Origin: Methylotenera sp.
GTDB taxonomy: Bacteria; Pseudomonadota; Gammaproteobacteria; Burkholderiales; Methylophilaceae
DNA length: 39,544 nucleotides
Reading direction: 5' to 3'
Assembly (NCBI GenBank): GCA_025359405.1
Contig: JANYGD010000084.1
Span: 1 to 39,544 of the forward strand
Shown: positions 19,275 to 29,545 of the stretch, piece after piece
Layout of the letters: each line of letters begins with the position of its first letter
Position numbering within the stretch: position 1 is the stretch's first letter
Position numbers and translations under genes: made by a program
The notes under the pieces: model-generated
Told to the model about the DNA's origin: nothing
Database searches by the model: none
The model's input: only the letters and a program-made list of their open reading frames with translations

Positions 19275-19448
19275 ATGTCTAGTACAACAAAAACAAGTTT
19301 AGATAAAATTAAAATGTTAGATCAAATGCTTGAAGATTTAGCAGGTGAAGAGTTTGAAGAAGGCGATGAGTCTGAAAGAGGCATCAGTGCTGGCGTTAAG
19401 CGTCACGATATCACTGAAGACTTAGATGTTATTGATCTCTTGCACTAA
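19275..19448 (+). CDS. Small acidic hypothetical protein (57 aa)
   Basis: Manual translation MSSTTKTSLDKIKMLDQMLEDLAGEEFEEGDESERGISAGVKRHDITEDLDVIDLLH; purine-rich upstream GAAAGG. Below the supplied ORF track cutoff. Confidence 0.6.
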   Translation: MSSTTKTSLDKIKMLDQMLEDLAGEEFEEGDESERGISAGVKRHDITEDLDVIDLLH

Positions 19449-19484
19449 TTTGTGTTCGAGGCTAACAGCAATTAAACATGCACT

Positions 19485-19574
19485 TGGCGGAGAGAGAGGG
19501 ATTCGAACCCTCGACAGAGTTGCCTCTGTGCCACCTTTCCAGGGTGGTGACTTAAACCGCTCATCCATCTCTCC
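19485..19574 (-). tRNA. tRNA-Ser (anticodon GGA)
   Basis: Minus strand GGAGAGATGGATGAGCGGTTTAAGTCACCACCCTGGAAAGGTGG...GGTTCGAATCCCTCTCTCTCCGCCA; 7-bp acceptor stem, long variable arm, encoded CCA. Confidence 0.97.
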
Positions 19575-19684
19575 ACAATCACAGTTGCAGCTGCGGATTA
19601 TAGTCGATGTGCATCGCTAGACCAATATGAAGCACATTCAAAAGTGTTGAAAATTCGACAAAATTGATTTAATTTTAAGCAGCG

Positions 19685-20926
19685 CTAGCTTTTGAGTACG
19701 TAAGTATTCACCTCGCCTTTACCCTTTATTTCAATCAATCCACGAGATTCTAACTTGTGATTAGCCTTTAAAAGCTGATAGGTAAATTCACTCACTTGAA
19801 TGGTGCCGGGCAAACTGGTTTTTTCCATGCGGCTAGCCATATTCACAGGGTCGCCCCAAATATCGTAAGCAAATTTACTGGTGCCTATCACACCCGCTAC
19901 CACTGGCCCGCTACTGATGCCAATACGTATCTGTAATTTTTTCCCCGTTTGCTCGTTAAATACGGCCAATTCCTGCTGCATTTCAAGCGCCAATTGTGCA
20001 ATCACCGTGGCATGGTCATCACGGCCAACTGGCGCCCCGCCGACCACCATATAGCCATCGCCAATGGTTTTAATTTTTTCTAAGCCGTGCTGATCAGCCA
20101 ATCTATCAAAGCGCGAAAATAGCTGGCTTAATAAATCCACCAGCTCTGCAGGCGGCATCGAGGCTGTCATTTTGGTAAATCCCACAATATCAGCAAACAA
20201 AATCGTCACTTCTTCGTGGCTATCCGCAATACGCATATCGTTATCTTTTAGTCTATTCGCAATGGATTTTGGCAGAATGTTCAACAACAGTTTTTCCGAT
20301 CTTGCTTGTTCCAAACTCAACTCAAACAACGTGCGCTCTTTTTGGTTTTGAAAGTAACGCATTACGGCATATAAGATGCAGGTAGTGCCAATAATATTCA
20401 TTAGGAAAAAGGTATCTTTAATATGCGCAGGAATGGGTAGCGAATTACCAACGAATATGTAATTGAGCTTCCAAGAAACCCCTGCAAGCGCTAAAAATAA
20501 AACAAACCAAGGCGTGGATTGGCGCGTGCCCAAAATCATCAGCGCACCTATTGGCGACAAAATTGCCCAAATGGCAATGCCGCTAGAAGCCTCGTAACCA
20601 CCAATCGCCCATTGCATAAAAAAAGGCATCACTAACAACATCACTAATTGGGTGAAAGTAAAATATTCGAATTTTTTACTACGGTAAAATATGAGTAAAC
20701 TTGCATAAGAAACAATGATATACACATAAGGCACAGCCGCCATCATAGCGTAGCCTTCGCCTAAGCCTGAGAGCGTAAATATCCAAAAAATGCATACCAA
20801 GCTCTCGGCAAATACCAAAATAGTGAGAATGGCCTTGCCTAAAGTAGAATCGGTTGGATGGCTGATATTATGCCAAAATTCTCTCGTGGCAATACCAAAA
20901 GCTGTAACTGAATCGGTCATAAGCAA
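19685..20926 (-). CDS. Membrane adenylate/guanylate cyclase (class III)
   Basis: Six hydrophobic N-terminal segments, then VTILFADIVGFTKMTASMPP...GDGYMVVGGAP...RIGISSGPVVAGVIGTSKFAYDIWGDPVNMASRME. Confidence 0.93.
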   Translation of the reverse strand: MLMTDSVTAFGIATREFWHNISHPTDSTLGKAILTILVFAESLVCIFWIFTLSGLGEGYAMMAAVPYVYIIVSYASLLIFYRSKKFEYFTFTQLVMLLVMPFFMQWAIGGYEASSGIAIWAILSPIGALMILGTRQSTPWFVLFLALAGVSWKLNYIFVGNSLPIPAHIKDTFFLMNIIGTTCILYAVMRYFQNQKERTLFELSLEQARSEKLLLNILPKSIANRLKDNDMRIADSHEEVTILFADIVGFTKMTASMPPAELVDLLSQLFSRFDRLADQHGLEKIKTIGDGYMVVGGAPVGRDDHATVIAQLALEMQQELAVFNEQTGKKLQIRIGISSGPVVAGVIGTSKFAYDIWGDPVNMASRMEKTSLPGTIQVSEFTYQLLKANHKLESRGLIEIKGKGEVNTYVLKS

Positions 20927-21218
20927 GCTTGTTTCCTAGTGAAAATGGTATTTATTTTATTTACTGCGCAAACTATATCGCATGCGACAAATGTTCGCCA
21001 CATTCGCGCAATAAAAATTCGGTAAAATAACGTTTTCACTTGATTTGCTCGCCACTAAGGTTTATTGTTTAGGTTGAGCTTATTTCTGAAATCCTTTTAC
21101 TGTCAAGGAGATACAGAAGGTTGAGCTGGCATTTGAATCAATTAAAAAATTTAACAACATAATGCGGGTTAGCAGGTAGAAATACTACATTTACAACAGA
21201 AAAACTAAAGGAGTTAGC

Positions 21219-22769
21219 ATGGATAGCGATAATAAAGTAAGTAGCGCAAGTTTGGATACACTAAAAGACCTTGGCGTAAAACACCCTTACAAAGCCAAAT
21301 ATGATAATTACATCGGTGGCAAATGGGTTAAGCCGGTCGATGGTGCCTATTTTGACAATGTAAGCCCTGTGACTGGCAAAAATTTCTGCCAAATTGCACG
21401 CTCAAGCGAAAAAGATGTGAATTTGGCGCTAGACGCTGCACACGCAGCTAAAGACGCTTGGGGCAAAACCTCATACGCTGCGCGTGCGGTAATTTTAAAC
21501 AAAATCGCCGATACGATGGAAGCAAACTTAGAAGCCATCGCCATTGCTGAAACCATTGATAACGGTAAACCATTGCGTGAAACCACTTATGTAGATATTC
21601 CATTGGCGATTGATCACTTCCGCTATTTTGCTGGCTGCATTCGTGCGCAAGAAGGTTCAGTATGTGAAGTAGACGAAACCACCGTTGCATATCACTTCCA
21701 CGAGCCACTAGGTGTGGTTGGCCAAATTATTCCTTGGAACTTCCCAATTTTAATGGCAGTTTGGAAACTAGCACCGGCCTTGGCTGCAGGCAACTGCATC
21801 GTGCTAAAACCAGCAGAACAAACGCCTGCTTCTATCATGGTGTTGTTAGAGTTTATTGCTCACTTGTTGCCAGCTGGCGTGCTAAACGTGGTGAACGGCT
21901 TTGGTTTAGAAGCAGGCAAACCGCTTGCAAGCTCAAAACGTATTGCAAAAATTGCATTTACAGGCGAGACTTCTACTGGCCGCTTAATCATGCAATACGC
22001 ATCACAAAACTTAATTCCAGTCACTTTGGAATTAGGCGGCAAATCACCTAACATCTTCTTTGAAGATATCATGGATGCTGACGATGCTTACTTCGACAAA
22101 GCTATTGAAGGTTTGGTGCTGTTCTTGGTGAACCAAGGTGAAGTATGTACTTGCCCATCACGCGCATTGATTCAAGAATCTATCTACGAAAAATTCATGG
22201 CACGTGTCATGGTACGCGTAAAAGCGGTTACCCAAGGTAGCCCATTAGATATGAACACTATGGTTGGCGCTCAAGCTTCGCAAGAGCAAGTAGAAAAAAT
22301 CATGAGTTACATGAAAATCGGTAAAGATGAAGGCGCTGAGTTGCTCATTGGTGGCGCACGCAAGGTGCAAGATAACCCTGCAATTAAAGATGGCTTTTAT
22401 ATTCAGCCAACCATCTTTAAAGGCCACAACAAAATGCGTATTTTCCAAGAAGAAATTTTTGGCCCAGTATTGTCAGTAACCACATTTAAAGACGAAGCGG
22501 AAGCTTTGGCAATCGCTAATGACACGCTTTATGGCTTGGGCGCTGGCGTTTGGTCACGTAATGGCAACCGCGCATACCGCATGGGTAAAGCCATTCAAGC
22601 GGGTCGCGTGTGGACGAACTGTTATCATCTGTACCCTGCGCACGCAGCGTTTGGTGGCTACAAACAATCTGGCATTGGCCGCGAAAATCACAAAATGATG
22701 CTCGATCATTACCAACAAACCAAAAACTTGCTGGTAAGCTACAGTGAAAACAAACTAGGCTTCTTTTAA
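21219..22769 (+). CDS. NAD-dependent aldehyde dehydrogenase
   Basis: [63 protein letters not shown]. Confidence 0.95.
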   Translation: MDSDNKVSSASLDTLKDLGVKHPYKAKYDNYIGGKWVKPVDGAYFDNVSPVTGKNFCQIARSSEKDVNLALDAAHAAKDAWGKTSYAARAVILNKIADTMEANLEAIAIAETIDNGKPLRETTYVDIPLAIDHFRYFAGCIRAQEGSVCEVDETTVAYHFHEPLGVVGQIIPWNFPILMAVWKLAPALAAGNCIVLKPAEQTPASIMVLLEFIAHLLPAGVLNVVNGFGLEAGKPLASSKRIAKIAFTGETSTGRLIMQYASQNLIPVTLELGGKSPNIFFEDIMDADDAYFDKAIEGLVLFLVNQGEVCTCPSRALIQESIYEKFMARVMVRVKAVTQGSPLDMNTMVGAQASQEQVEKIMSYMKIGKDEGAELLIGGARKVQDNPAIKDGFYIQPTIFKGHNKMRIFQEEIFGPVLSVTTFKDEAEALAIANDTLYGLGAGVWSRNGNRAYRMGKAIQAGRVWTNCYHLYPAHAAFGGYKQSGIGRENHKMMLDHYQQTKNLLVSYSENKLGFF

Positions 22770-22790
22770 TTTAGAAGCTTAGTTTATTTA

Positions 22791-22815
22791 AAGGGCGGGG
22801 TTAATCCTCGCCCTT
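22791..22815 (+). terminator. Hairpin after the aldehyde dehydrogenase gene
   Basis: AAGGGCGGGG-TTAAT-CCTCGCCCTT followed by GTTGTTT. Confidence 0.7.
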
Positions 22816-22866
22816 GTTGTTTCTGGCGTTAGTTTTGAGGTAAACTGAGTTTTTAGGAGTAACGAA

Positions 22867-23265
22867 ATGGACGATGTTCAAACAGCACAAGTCACTCGGG
22901 TAGATAGCACAGAAGCTGCGAATCAATTAATAGACATGCTGCGTGCTAAATATGGCGAGCTGATGATTCACCAATCTGGTGGCTGCTGTGATGGCAGCAC
23001 GCCCATGTGCTTTGGCAAAGGTGAGTTTCTATTAGGCGCTTCCGATGTGCAGTTGGGCGAAGTGCACGGTGTAGGCTTTTACATGTCTGAATCTCAATTT
23101 GCCTATTGGGAACACACGCATTTAACGCTAGATGCCATTCCCGGCATGGGTGGCCAGTTCTCGTACGACAACGGTACTGGTATGCGCTTTCACATTCGCT
23201 CACGGCTTTATTCTGACGAAGAATGGGCTGTCTTAGAAAAAACCCCGGTCAAGCACTGCAGTTAA
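22867..23265 (+). CDS. DUF779 family protein, commonly paired with aldehyde dehydrogenase
   Basis: LMIHQSGGCCDGSTPMCFGKGEFLLGASDVQLGEV matches the DUF779 pattern as recalled. Confidence 0.85.
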   Translation: MDDVQTAQVTRVDSTEAANQLIDMLRAKYGELMIHQSGGCCDGSTPMCFGKGEFLLGASDVQLGEVHGVGFYMSESQFAYWEHTHLTLDAIPGMGGQFSYDNGTGMRFHIRSRLYSDEEWAVLEKTPVKHCS

Positions 23266-23324
23266 TAACACCAAAATTAACTAGCCATAACGTGTGAGTT
23301 TCATCCTTGTTTAAAACGCCCTAA

Positions 23325-26300
23325 CTAAACCCTCATGGGTGAGTTTGTATTGATAGTATTTCGCTTCAGCGCCGCATTAAACTGATTAATGGGTACCGGC
23401 TTTCCAAACAAATATCCTTGGTAGTGCTTACAACCATTGCTCAAAAGCAGTTCTCGCTGCTCTTCTGTTTCTACACCTTCTGCAATAACATCCAAGCTTA
23501 GACTTTGCGCCATTACAATAATGGTGCGCACAATGGATTTATCGTAGTTATCGGTAACAATATCGCGCACAAATGTTTGGTCAATCTTGAGCTGATATAG
23601 CGGCAATCTTTTGAGATATTGCAAAGATGAATAGCCAGTACCAAAATCATCTAGTGAAAACTGCACACCAATTTCACCTAATTCAGCCATGGAGACGATA
23701 GTGTCTTCAATATTTTCCAACAAAAGGCTTTCTGTCAGCTCTAGCTTAAGTTGTAGTGGATTGATATTATGGCGCTTTATAGCAGCTTGTACTTGATGCA
23801 CAAAATCAGCTTGACGGAACTGCTTCGCGCTCACGTTGATTGACAGCGTAAGATGGCGAGTGTGCGCATTTTTTTGCCAGGTCTTGATTTGAGTACAAGC
23901 TACATCTAACAACCAACTTCCAATTGGTATGATGAGCCCAGTTTCTTCCGCCAACGGAATAAACTGTGCGGGAGACACTAAGCCGCGTTCTGGCTGTAGC
24001 CAGCGAATTAAGGCTTCTGCACCTATAGGGTTACCCAAATTATCCACCTGAATTTGGTAATATAGCTGAAACTCCTGATTATCGAGTGCCTTGTGCAATT
24101 CGCGCTCAAGCAACATACGAGCAGTGATGCTCGCCTGCATCTGAGGGTTGAAAAAGCGCATGGTGTTTCGACCCGCTTTTTTAGCCTGATACATAGCGAT
24201 GTCAGCTTGTTTTAACAACTCCTCAGTAGTAACTTGGTGATTGTTAAATACAACAATCCCAATACTAGAGGTAATATGGTATTTATGCTTATTAAGCTGA
24301 TAAGGTTGATTAAGGGCTTCCAGAATTTTATTGGCAATAGTCTCAGTCTGCGCTGCTGCTTCTAGATCTTGTTCACTCAGGTCTTCCAGTAGCATCACAT
24401 ATTCATCTCCACCCAAACGCGCGACCGTATCGCCCTCGCGTACACACGTTGTCAGGCGCTCAGCGACCTGTTGTAATAGCAAGTCGCCTATATCGTGTCC
24501 TAGCGAATCATTTAAATCCTTGAAATGGTCAAGATCTAAAAACAACACTGCCCCTTGGCGACCACTACGCGTACTGGTGGCCAATGCATGTTTGAGTCGA
24601 TCCAAAAGTAGCCGCCGGTTAGGCAACATAGTTAGCGAATCAAAAAATGCTAATTGCTGAATCTCCTCTGCCGCTGCTTTAATCTCACTAATATCAGTAA
24701 CTGTACCCACATAATGAGTAACGACATCACCTTCAGTTTTGACAGCTGTGATAGTGAGATTCTCAGGGAACACGTCGCCATTCTTGCGCCGATTCCAAAT
24801 TTCTCCTGACCATCGCCCAGTACTTTTGATGCTATGCCACATGGCTGCATAAAAAGCCGCATCATGTCGTCCTGAACTGAACATATTAGGGTTTTTACCA
24901 ATCACTTCGTCATCGGTGTAGCCAGTGGTTCTAGTAAAAGCCTTATTCACTCTCAAGATTTTGTTTTCAGCATCAGTAATCATCAAGCCTTCCTGCGATT
25001 CAAAAGCAGTGGCAGCAATACGCAACTCAGCTTCAGATTTTTTAACCGTAGTAATATCTTCAAGCGTGATACGCAACATTGATTGTTCGTCCTCATCATC
25101 CATGCGTACGCAATTAAGATTTGCATAAAAAGTCACGTCGTTTTTAAGAGTAAACTTCAGATCAAAACTGAGCTCTTCGCCTTTATTTAGCGCCTCCATA
25201 GTCAAAAACATACGAGACCAGCGACTTTTGTCATCTTCAGCAATAAATTGCGTAAAGCGCTCATTTAGAATGCTTTTATGATCCATACCGAACATCGCCG
25301 ATGCCCGCATATTAAGCTGAGTAATCAAACCATGTTTGCTGATAGTAAGGTAACCGATAGGGGCATACTCATAGAGATCTTTGTAGCGTGTATGCGATTC
25401 CTCCAACGCTATCTGCGCCTTTTGCAAGACTAGGTGTGTAGTTTTTTGCATGGTAATGTCAGTTTGCGTGCCAATCATGCGCAAGGGCTTACCATCGCTG
25501 TCGCGATCGACGATGATGCCTCGGCTAAGCATCCATTTGTACTGCCCGTCTTTACACTGCACGCGGTATTCAACCACATATAAATCAGACCTGCCTTCAA
25601 GATATGCTTGCCCAGATGATAATACATTTGCCATATCATCTGCATGGATGCGCGATATCCAATCCTGGCGATTAGTCATTACGTCATATTCAGAAAACCC
25701 CAACATCTCTTTCCAGCGTTTAGAATAATTAGCTTCTTGTGTCTGAACATTCACATCCCATACCCCGTCACCAGAGCCTTCAATAGCAAATTTCCAGCGA
25801 TATTCGCTCTCTTTTAGTTCTTGCTCAATCTGTTTATGTTCAGTGATGTCGGTGATAAAACCATGCCAAAGCACGTCGCCTTCACCCGCATGCTCTGGAG
25901 CTGAGTTACCTAAGATCCAACGCTCAGTACCATCTTCAAATTTCACCCGAAACTCTTCGTGCCATGGAGTTAGGTCTTTTGCAGAAACCTGGATAGAAGT
26001 AATAAGGTCATCGTAGTCATTAGGATGAATAAGCGCAAATGCTTTGGATGCATCCTCGCGCACCTCCTCCGGACTTAGATGAAATATTTGATTGATGGCT
26101 TCGCTAGCATAAGAAAAACAAGAACTGCCGTCAGGCCGCATGCGAAATTGATAAACAAACCCAGGTAATCGACTGGCAATTTTCAACAGCCGATTTTGCG
26201 CCTCATACCGTATCTCTTCAATCCGCTTGAGCTCGGTAATATCGCGTAGAAAAAACACAAACTGTCCACCTTCTGCGGGGTTATACTGCGCACTGGCTTC

Positions 26301-27185
26301 GACATGGAAACTGCTTCCATCCTTGCGGCGATGCGTGGTTTCGAAGCGGTCCTCGCCGTTTTCTATAATCTTTTCTATATGCTCTGCAATTTCAGCGGCT
26401 GATTTAGTGCTGATATCGCTAATCTGCATAGCTAAAAGTTCCTGCTTGCTATAGCCGCTCATTTGGCAATAGGTATCATTAACCTGTAATAGCCTCAACT
26501 GCATGTTCACTAGCCAATAGCCACTCATAGCTCCGTCAAGAATAGCCAGATGTTGCTCAGCACTTGCGCTGATGATTTTCTCACGTTCGTTAGCTTCAAA
26601 TAACAGCGCTAAGTTCTCAAGTATTCTTCTATTATTTTGAAATAAGCTAAAGACTATAAAACCAACATAGAAAAATCCGGCTACCGCCATCACTACAGAA
26701 ATGCCATCATCATCAACAAACAAGCGGATAATGATTGGTGAGGTAACAGTTACAACAAACGTAATCGCACTTACAAGATCAGCTGAATATGAAATCACTA
26801 CAGCAGTCGCCATGCCTATCAATATAAAAACTAAAAATATCTGATGTACAGGGTCGCCAGTAAGATACATTAAAACGCCAGCCGAACCCCATACTGAACC
26901 TGCTGCCAAAATGCCTAAACGGAATTTTTTTAATCTAGCTTGAAGGGTGGGATAATCATTTACGGGTACGCGTTGATATTTTCTAATTATTGCTAATCGA
27001 ACCAGTGTAACCAATGCCAAAACGACTAGCCAAGAAAAAATCAAAGTGAGTGTGACTTTGCCACTCATTGTGTAGGTTAACATAATCGCGAGCAACGTAG
27101 CAGTAAAAATTGCACCCTTACTATTGGCACATAAATATGCCAACTGCGCGGATAGTATTGCCATTTTTTTATTCTGACTATCCAT
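23325..27185 (-). CDS. Multi-PAS GGDEF/EAL protein (c-di-GMP turnover)
   Basis: N-terminal membrane region, several PAS/PAC modules, RLGGDEYVMLLEDL (GGDEF), AEALIRWLQPERGLVSP (EAL variant of the ExLxR motif), DDFGTGYSSLQYLKRLP. Confidence 0.95.
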   Translation of the reverse strand: MDSQNKKMAILSAQLAYLCANSKGAIFTATLLAIMLTYTMSGKVTLTLIFSWLVVLALVTLVRLAIIRKYQRVPVNDYPTLQARLKKFRLGILAAGSVWGSAGVLMYLTGDPVHQIFLVFILIGMATAVVISYSADLVSAITFVVTVTSPIIIRLFVDDDGISVVMAVAGFFYVGFIVFSLFQNNRRILENLALLFEANEREKIISASAEQHLAILDGAMSGYWLVNMQLRLLQVNDTYCQMSGYSKQELLAMQISDISTKSAAEIAEHIEKIIENGEDRFETTHRRKDGSSFHVEASAQYNPAEGGQFVFFLRDITELKRIEEIRYEAQNRLLKIASRLPGFVYQFRMRPDGSSCFSYASEAINQIFHLSPEEVREDASKAFALIHPNDYDDLITSIQVSAKDLTPWHEEFRVKFEDGTERWILGNSAPEHAGEGDVLWHGFITDITEHKQIEQELKESEYRWKFAIEGSGDGVWDVNVQTQEANYSKRWKEMLGFSEYDVMTNRQDWISRIHADDMANVLSSGQAYLEGRSDLYVVEYRVQCKDGQYKWMLSRGIIVDRDSDGKPLRMIGTQTDITMQKTTHLVLQKAQIALEESHTRYKDLYEYAPIGYLTISKHGLITQLNMRASAMFGMDHKSILNERFTQFIAEDDKSRWSRMFLTMEALNKGEELSFDLKFTLKNDVTFYANLNCVRMDDEDEQSMLRITLEDITTVKKSEAELRIAATAFESQEGLMITDAENKILRVNKAFTRTTGYTDDEVIGKNPNMFSSGRHDAAFYAAMWHSIKSTGRWSGEIWNRRKNGDVFPENLTITAVKTEGDVVTHYVGTVTDISEIKAAAEEIQQLAFFDSLTMLPNRRLLLDRLKHALATSTRSGRQGAVLFLDLDHFKDLNDSLGHDIGDLLLQQVAERLTTCVREGDTVARLGGDEYVMLLEDLSEQDLEAAAQTETIANKILEALNQPYQLNKHKYHITSSIGIVVFNNHQVTTEELLKQADIAMYQAKKAGRNTMRFFNPQMQASITARMLLERELHKALDNQEFQLYYQIQVDNLGNPIGAEALIRWLQPERGLVSPAQFIPLAEETGLIIPIGSWLLDVACTQIKTWQKNAHTRHLTLSINVSAKQFRQADFVHQVQAAIKRHNINPLQLKLELTESLLLENIEDTIVSMAELGEIGVQFSLDDFGTGYSSLQYLKRLPLYQLKIDQTFVRDIVTDNYDKSIVRTIIVMAQSLSLDVIAEGVETEEQRELLLSNGCKHYQGYLFGKPVPINQFNAALKRNTINTNSPMRV

Positions 27186-27333
27186 TACTCGCCACCTATA
27201 TCCTAAAGTATGCAGCTTGTTATTTTGCTTAACAAATAACTTACCAAACGCATGTAAACGGAATGTGTAGTACGATTTATAATGAGAATTTTTAAATCCA
27301 TTGTTAATAAACCCAAGCTTAAGCGTAATTATG

Positions 27334-27363
27334 AATTGTCGTAACGATGTAAGTACGACAATT
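27334..27363. repeat. Perfect 10-bp inverted repeat with 10-nt spacer
   Basis: AATTGTCGTA-ACGATGTAAG-TACGACAATT in the 420-bp gap between the GGDEF/EAL gene and ffs. Confidence 0.7.
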
Positions 27364-27607
27364 GTTAGCTTAATTTAGCTAGGGTTGTTGACAATATTGA
27401 AATCAGCAAAAAGTCTTCTGCCAATTTTCATATCTCTGTAACAATAAACTTCTTTTTATTCTTATTGCATCGCTGCTGATTCTGCATACAATTACTCGAG
27501 AAGTCAATATGACATGTGTTTTAAGAAAACAGCAGCAAAAAAAGATGTTTTAGCAAAATTCTGTTTTTACTGAAGCTAATTTTGTAAATTAAGGTAAAAT
27601 TACGGTT

Positions 27608-27701
27608 GGCGGGCCTCCCCGCATTGTAAAGTAGCCAACCTGGTCAGATGCGGAAGCAAGCAGCCACAACTATTAAGCAAGTGCCGGGGGCAAGGCTCGC
27701 C
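27608..27701 (+). ncRNA. ffs: 4.5S SRP RNA
   Basis: Core CCTGGTCAGATGCGGAAGCAAGCAGCCA matches the SRP apical loop; ends GGCGGGCCT/AGGCTCGCC pair. Confidence 0.93.
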
Positions 27702-27892
27702 TCCTCCCTAAACCTACTGCGTGACTCATCTGCTTCGTTACGCGGTACTCGCAACTTCGCTGTACAACCACGTACTATCTTAGTTTCTGCGCGCCGTGCG
27801 CCTTGCAGCTGTGCCGCTCGTTACAGTTTTTTTGCAATTTAGCAATAATTTAGTCTTAGATGAATTGCTAATTTTCAGCTAAAATTTAACCT

Positions 27893-29536
27893 ATGTCATA
27901 TCAAGTCCTCGCGCGAAAATACCGCCCAAAATCATTCGAAACTTTAGTTGGGCAAGACCACGTCGTACGTGCGCTTACCAATGCGCTTGAGCAGCAGCGC
28001 TTGCACCACGCCTACTTGTTCACCGGCACACGCGGCGTCGGCAAAACCACCCTTGCGCGCATTTTGGCCAAGTCGCTCAATTGCGAAACTGGCATCACCG
28101 CCAGACCTTGCGGCGTGTGCAGCGCCTGCACCGAGATTGATCGTGGCCGCTTTGTTGATTTATTAGAAGTAGATGCCGCCAGCAACACGCAAGTGGATGC
28201 CATGCGCGATTTACTAGATAACGCCCAATACGCGCCGACTGTGGGTCGTTTTAAGGTGTACATCATTGATGAAGTGCACATGCTATCGAAAAGCGCGTTT
28301 AATGCCATGCTAAAAACGCTAGAAGAGCCACCAGCGCACGTTAAATTTATATTAGCCACTACTGACCCACAAAAAGTGCCAGTGACCGTGCTAAGCCGCT
28401 GTTTGCAGTTTAATTTACGGCAATTGGCCAGCCCAACTATTTCAGAACATCTGCAAAACGTACTCAACCAAGAAAATATCACATTTGAACCTGCGGCGAT
28501 TAGCCTGATTGCACGCGCTGCTGCTGGCAGTATGCGCGATGCGTTGTCGCTGACGGATCAAGCGATTGCCTACGGCAATCAACGCGTGAATGAAGCGAAA
28601 GTGCGCAGCATGTTGGGCGCGATTGATCAAAGTTATTTATATGAAATCTTACATGCTCTACAAGCCAATAACGGTGGAGAGTTGGTTGAAAAAGCCAAGC
28701 AGATGGAAGCACGCAGCCTTTCGTTCGAGGCCGCACTCAACGATTTAGCCAATTTGCTGCACCAAATCGCCATCGCGCAAAGCGTGCCACAAAGCATTGC
28801 TGACGATTTGCCAGAGCGTGGGCAATTGTTGGATTTGGCACAAAAACTATCGCCTGAAACCTTGCAGCTTTATTATCAAATCACCCTGCTTGGCCGCCGC
28901 GATATTGGCTTAGCGCCCGATGAGTACGCAGGCTTTACCATGACTTTGTTGCGTATGCTAGCGTTTGCACCAACTGAAAAAGTGGCAGATAATAAAACAG
29001 AAAAAACAGCTGTAAAATCGACAGAAAACACACAAACTCAAGCGCCAGCCAAACAAGCAGAACCTAAACCATTTAAACCAATTGAAAAAGATGCCCCTAG
29101 ATTCGAGCATTCTATGGCAAGCCTGGGAGGCAATATGCATGCGGATCCCAGCTCGATTGTTTTCGATGGCAATTGGCGTAAATTAGTCGAGCAAAACCTT
29201 AAACTTGGCTTGGCGCGTGCATTAGCGCAAAATTGCGAACTTGTGAGTTACGATGAAAATAGCTTTACTTTGCGCGTTTCTGAGAGTCAAAAACACTTGG
29301 TCAGCGCGAATTATCAAGACAAGTTATCTGCGTCTATCAATGAATATTTTGGCAAAAAAATCCGCTTAAACTTTGAAATTAATGCTGAGGCTAATACGCC
29401 TGCAAAACAGAATGCCAGCCAAAAGGCAGTTGTACAATCTGGGGTGGAAGCGTCGATTATGCAAGACAGCTTTGTGCAGGCGCTGATGCAGCAGCTTGAT
29501 GCGACCATAATTCCGAATTCCATCAAACCAAATTAG
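27893..29536 (+). CDS. dnaX: DNA polymerase III subunit gamma/tau
   Basis: MSYQVLARKYRPKSFETLVGQDHVVRAL, HAYLFTGTRGVGKTTLARILAK, IIDEVHMLSKSAFNAMLKTLEEPP. Confidence 0.97.
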   Translation: MSYQVLARKYRPKSFETLVGQDHVVRALTNALEQQRLHHAYLFTGTRGVGKTTLARILAKSLNCETGITARPCGVCSACTEIDRGRFVDLLEVDAASNTQVDAMRDLLDNAQYAPTVGRFKVYIIDEVHMLSKSAFNAMLKTLEEPPAHVKFILATTDPQKVPVTVLSRCLQFNLRQLASPTISEHLQNVLNQENITFEPAAISLIARAAAGSMRDALSLTDQAIAYGNQRVNEAKVRSMLGAIDQSYLYEILHALQANNGGELVEKAKQMEARSLSFEAALNDLANLLHQIAIAQSVPQSIADDLPERGQLLDLAQKLSPETLQLYYQITLLGRRDIGLAPDEYAGFTMTLLRMLAFAPTEKVADNKTEKTAVKSTENTQTQAPAKQAEPKPFKPIEKDAPRFEHSMASLGGNMHADPSSIVFDGNWRKLVEQNLKLGLARALAQNCELVSYDENSFTLRVSESQKHLVSANYQDKLSASINEYFGKKIRLNFEINAEANTPAKQNASQKAVVQSGVEASIMQDSFVQALMQQLDATIIPNSIKPN

Positions 29537-29545
29537 GAGAAAAAT

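Noticed and set aside
19426-19620. ORF 19426-19620 plus (..GERGIRTLDRVASVPPFQGG..)
   Set aside because: It is a translation of the antisense strand of tRNA-Ser, a known type of spurious ORF.
27513-27572. 19-codon ORF MCFKKTAAKKDVLAKFCFY upstream of ffs
   Set aside because: Too short and compositionally consistent with AT-rich intergenic sequence; no additional evidence.
27648-27842. ORF 27648-27842 plus
   Set aside because: It overlaps the SRP RNA and its downstream structured region; not a plausible protein.
28958-29120. Programmed frameshift site in dnaX producing gamma
   Set aside because: Checked the A-rich stretch after domain III; no canonical X XXY YYZ heptamer such as A AAA AAG was found in the correct frame.
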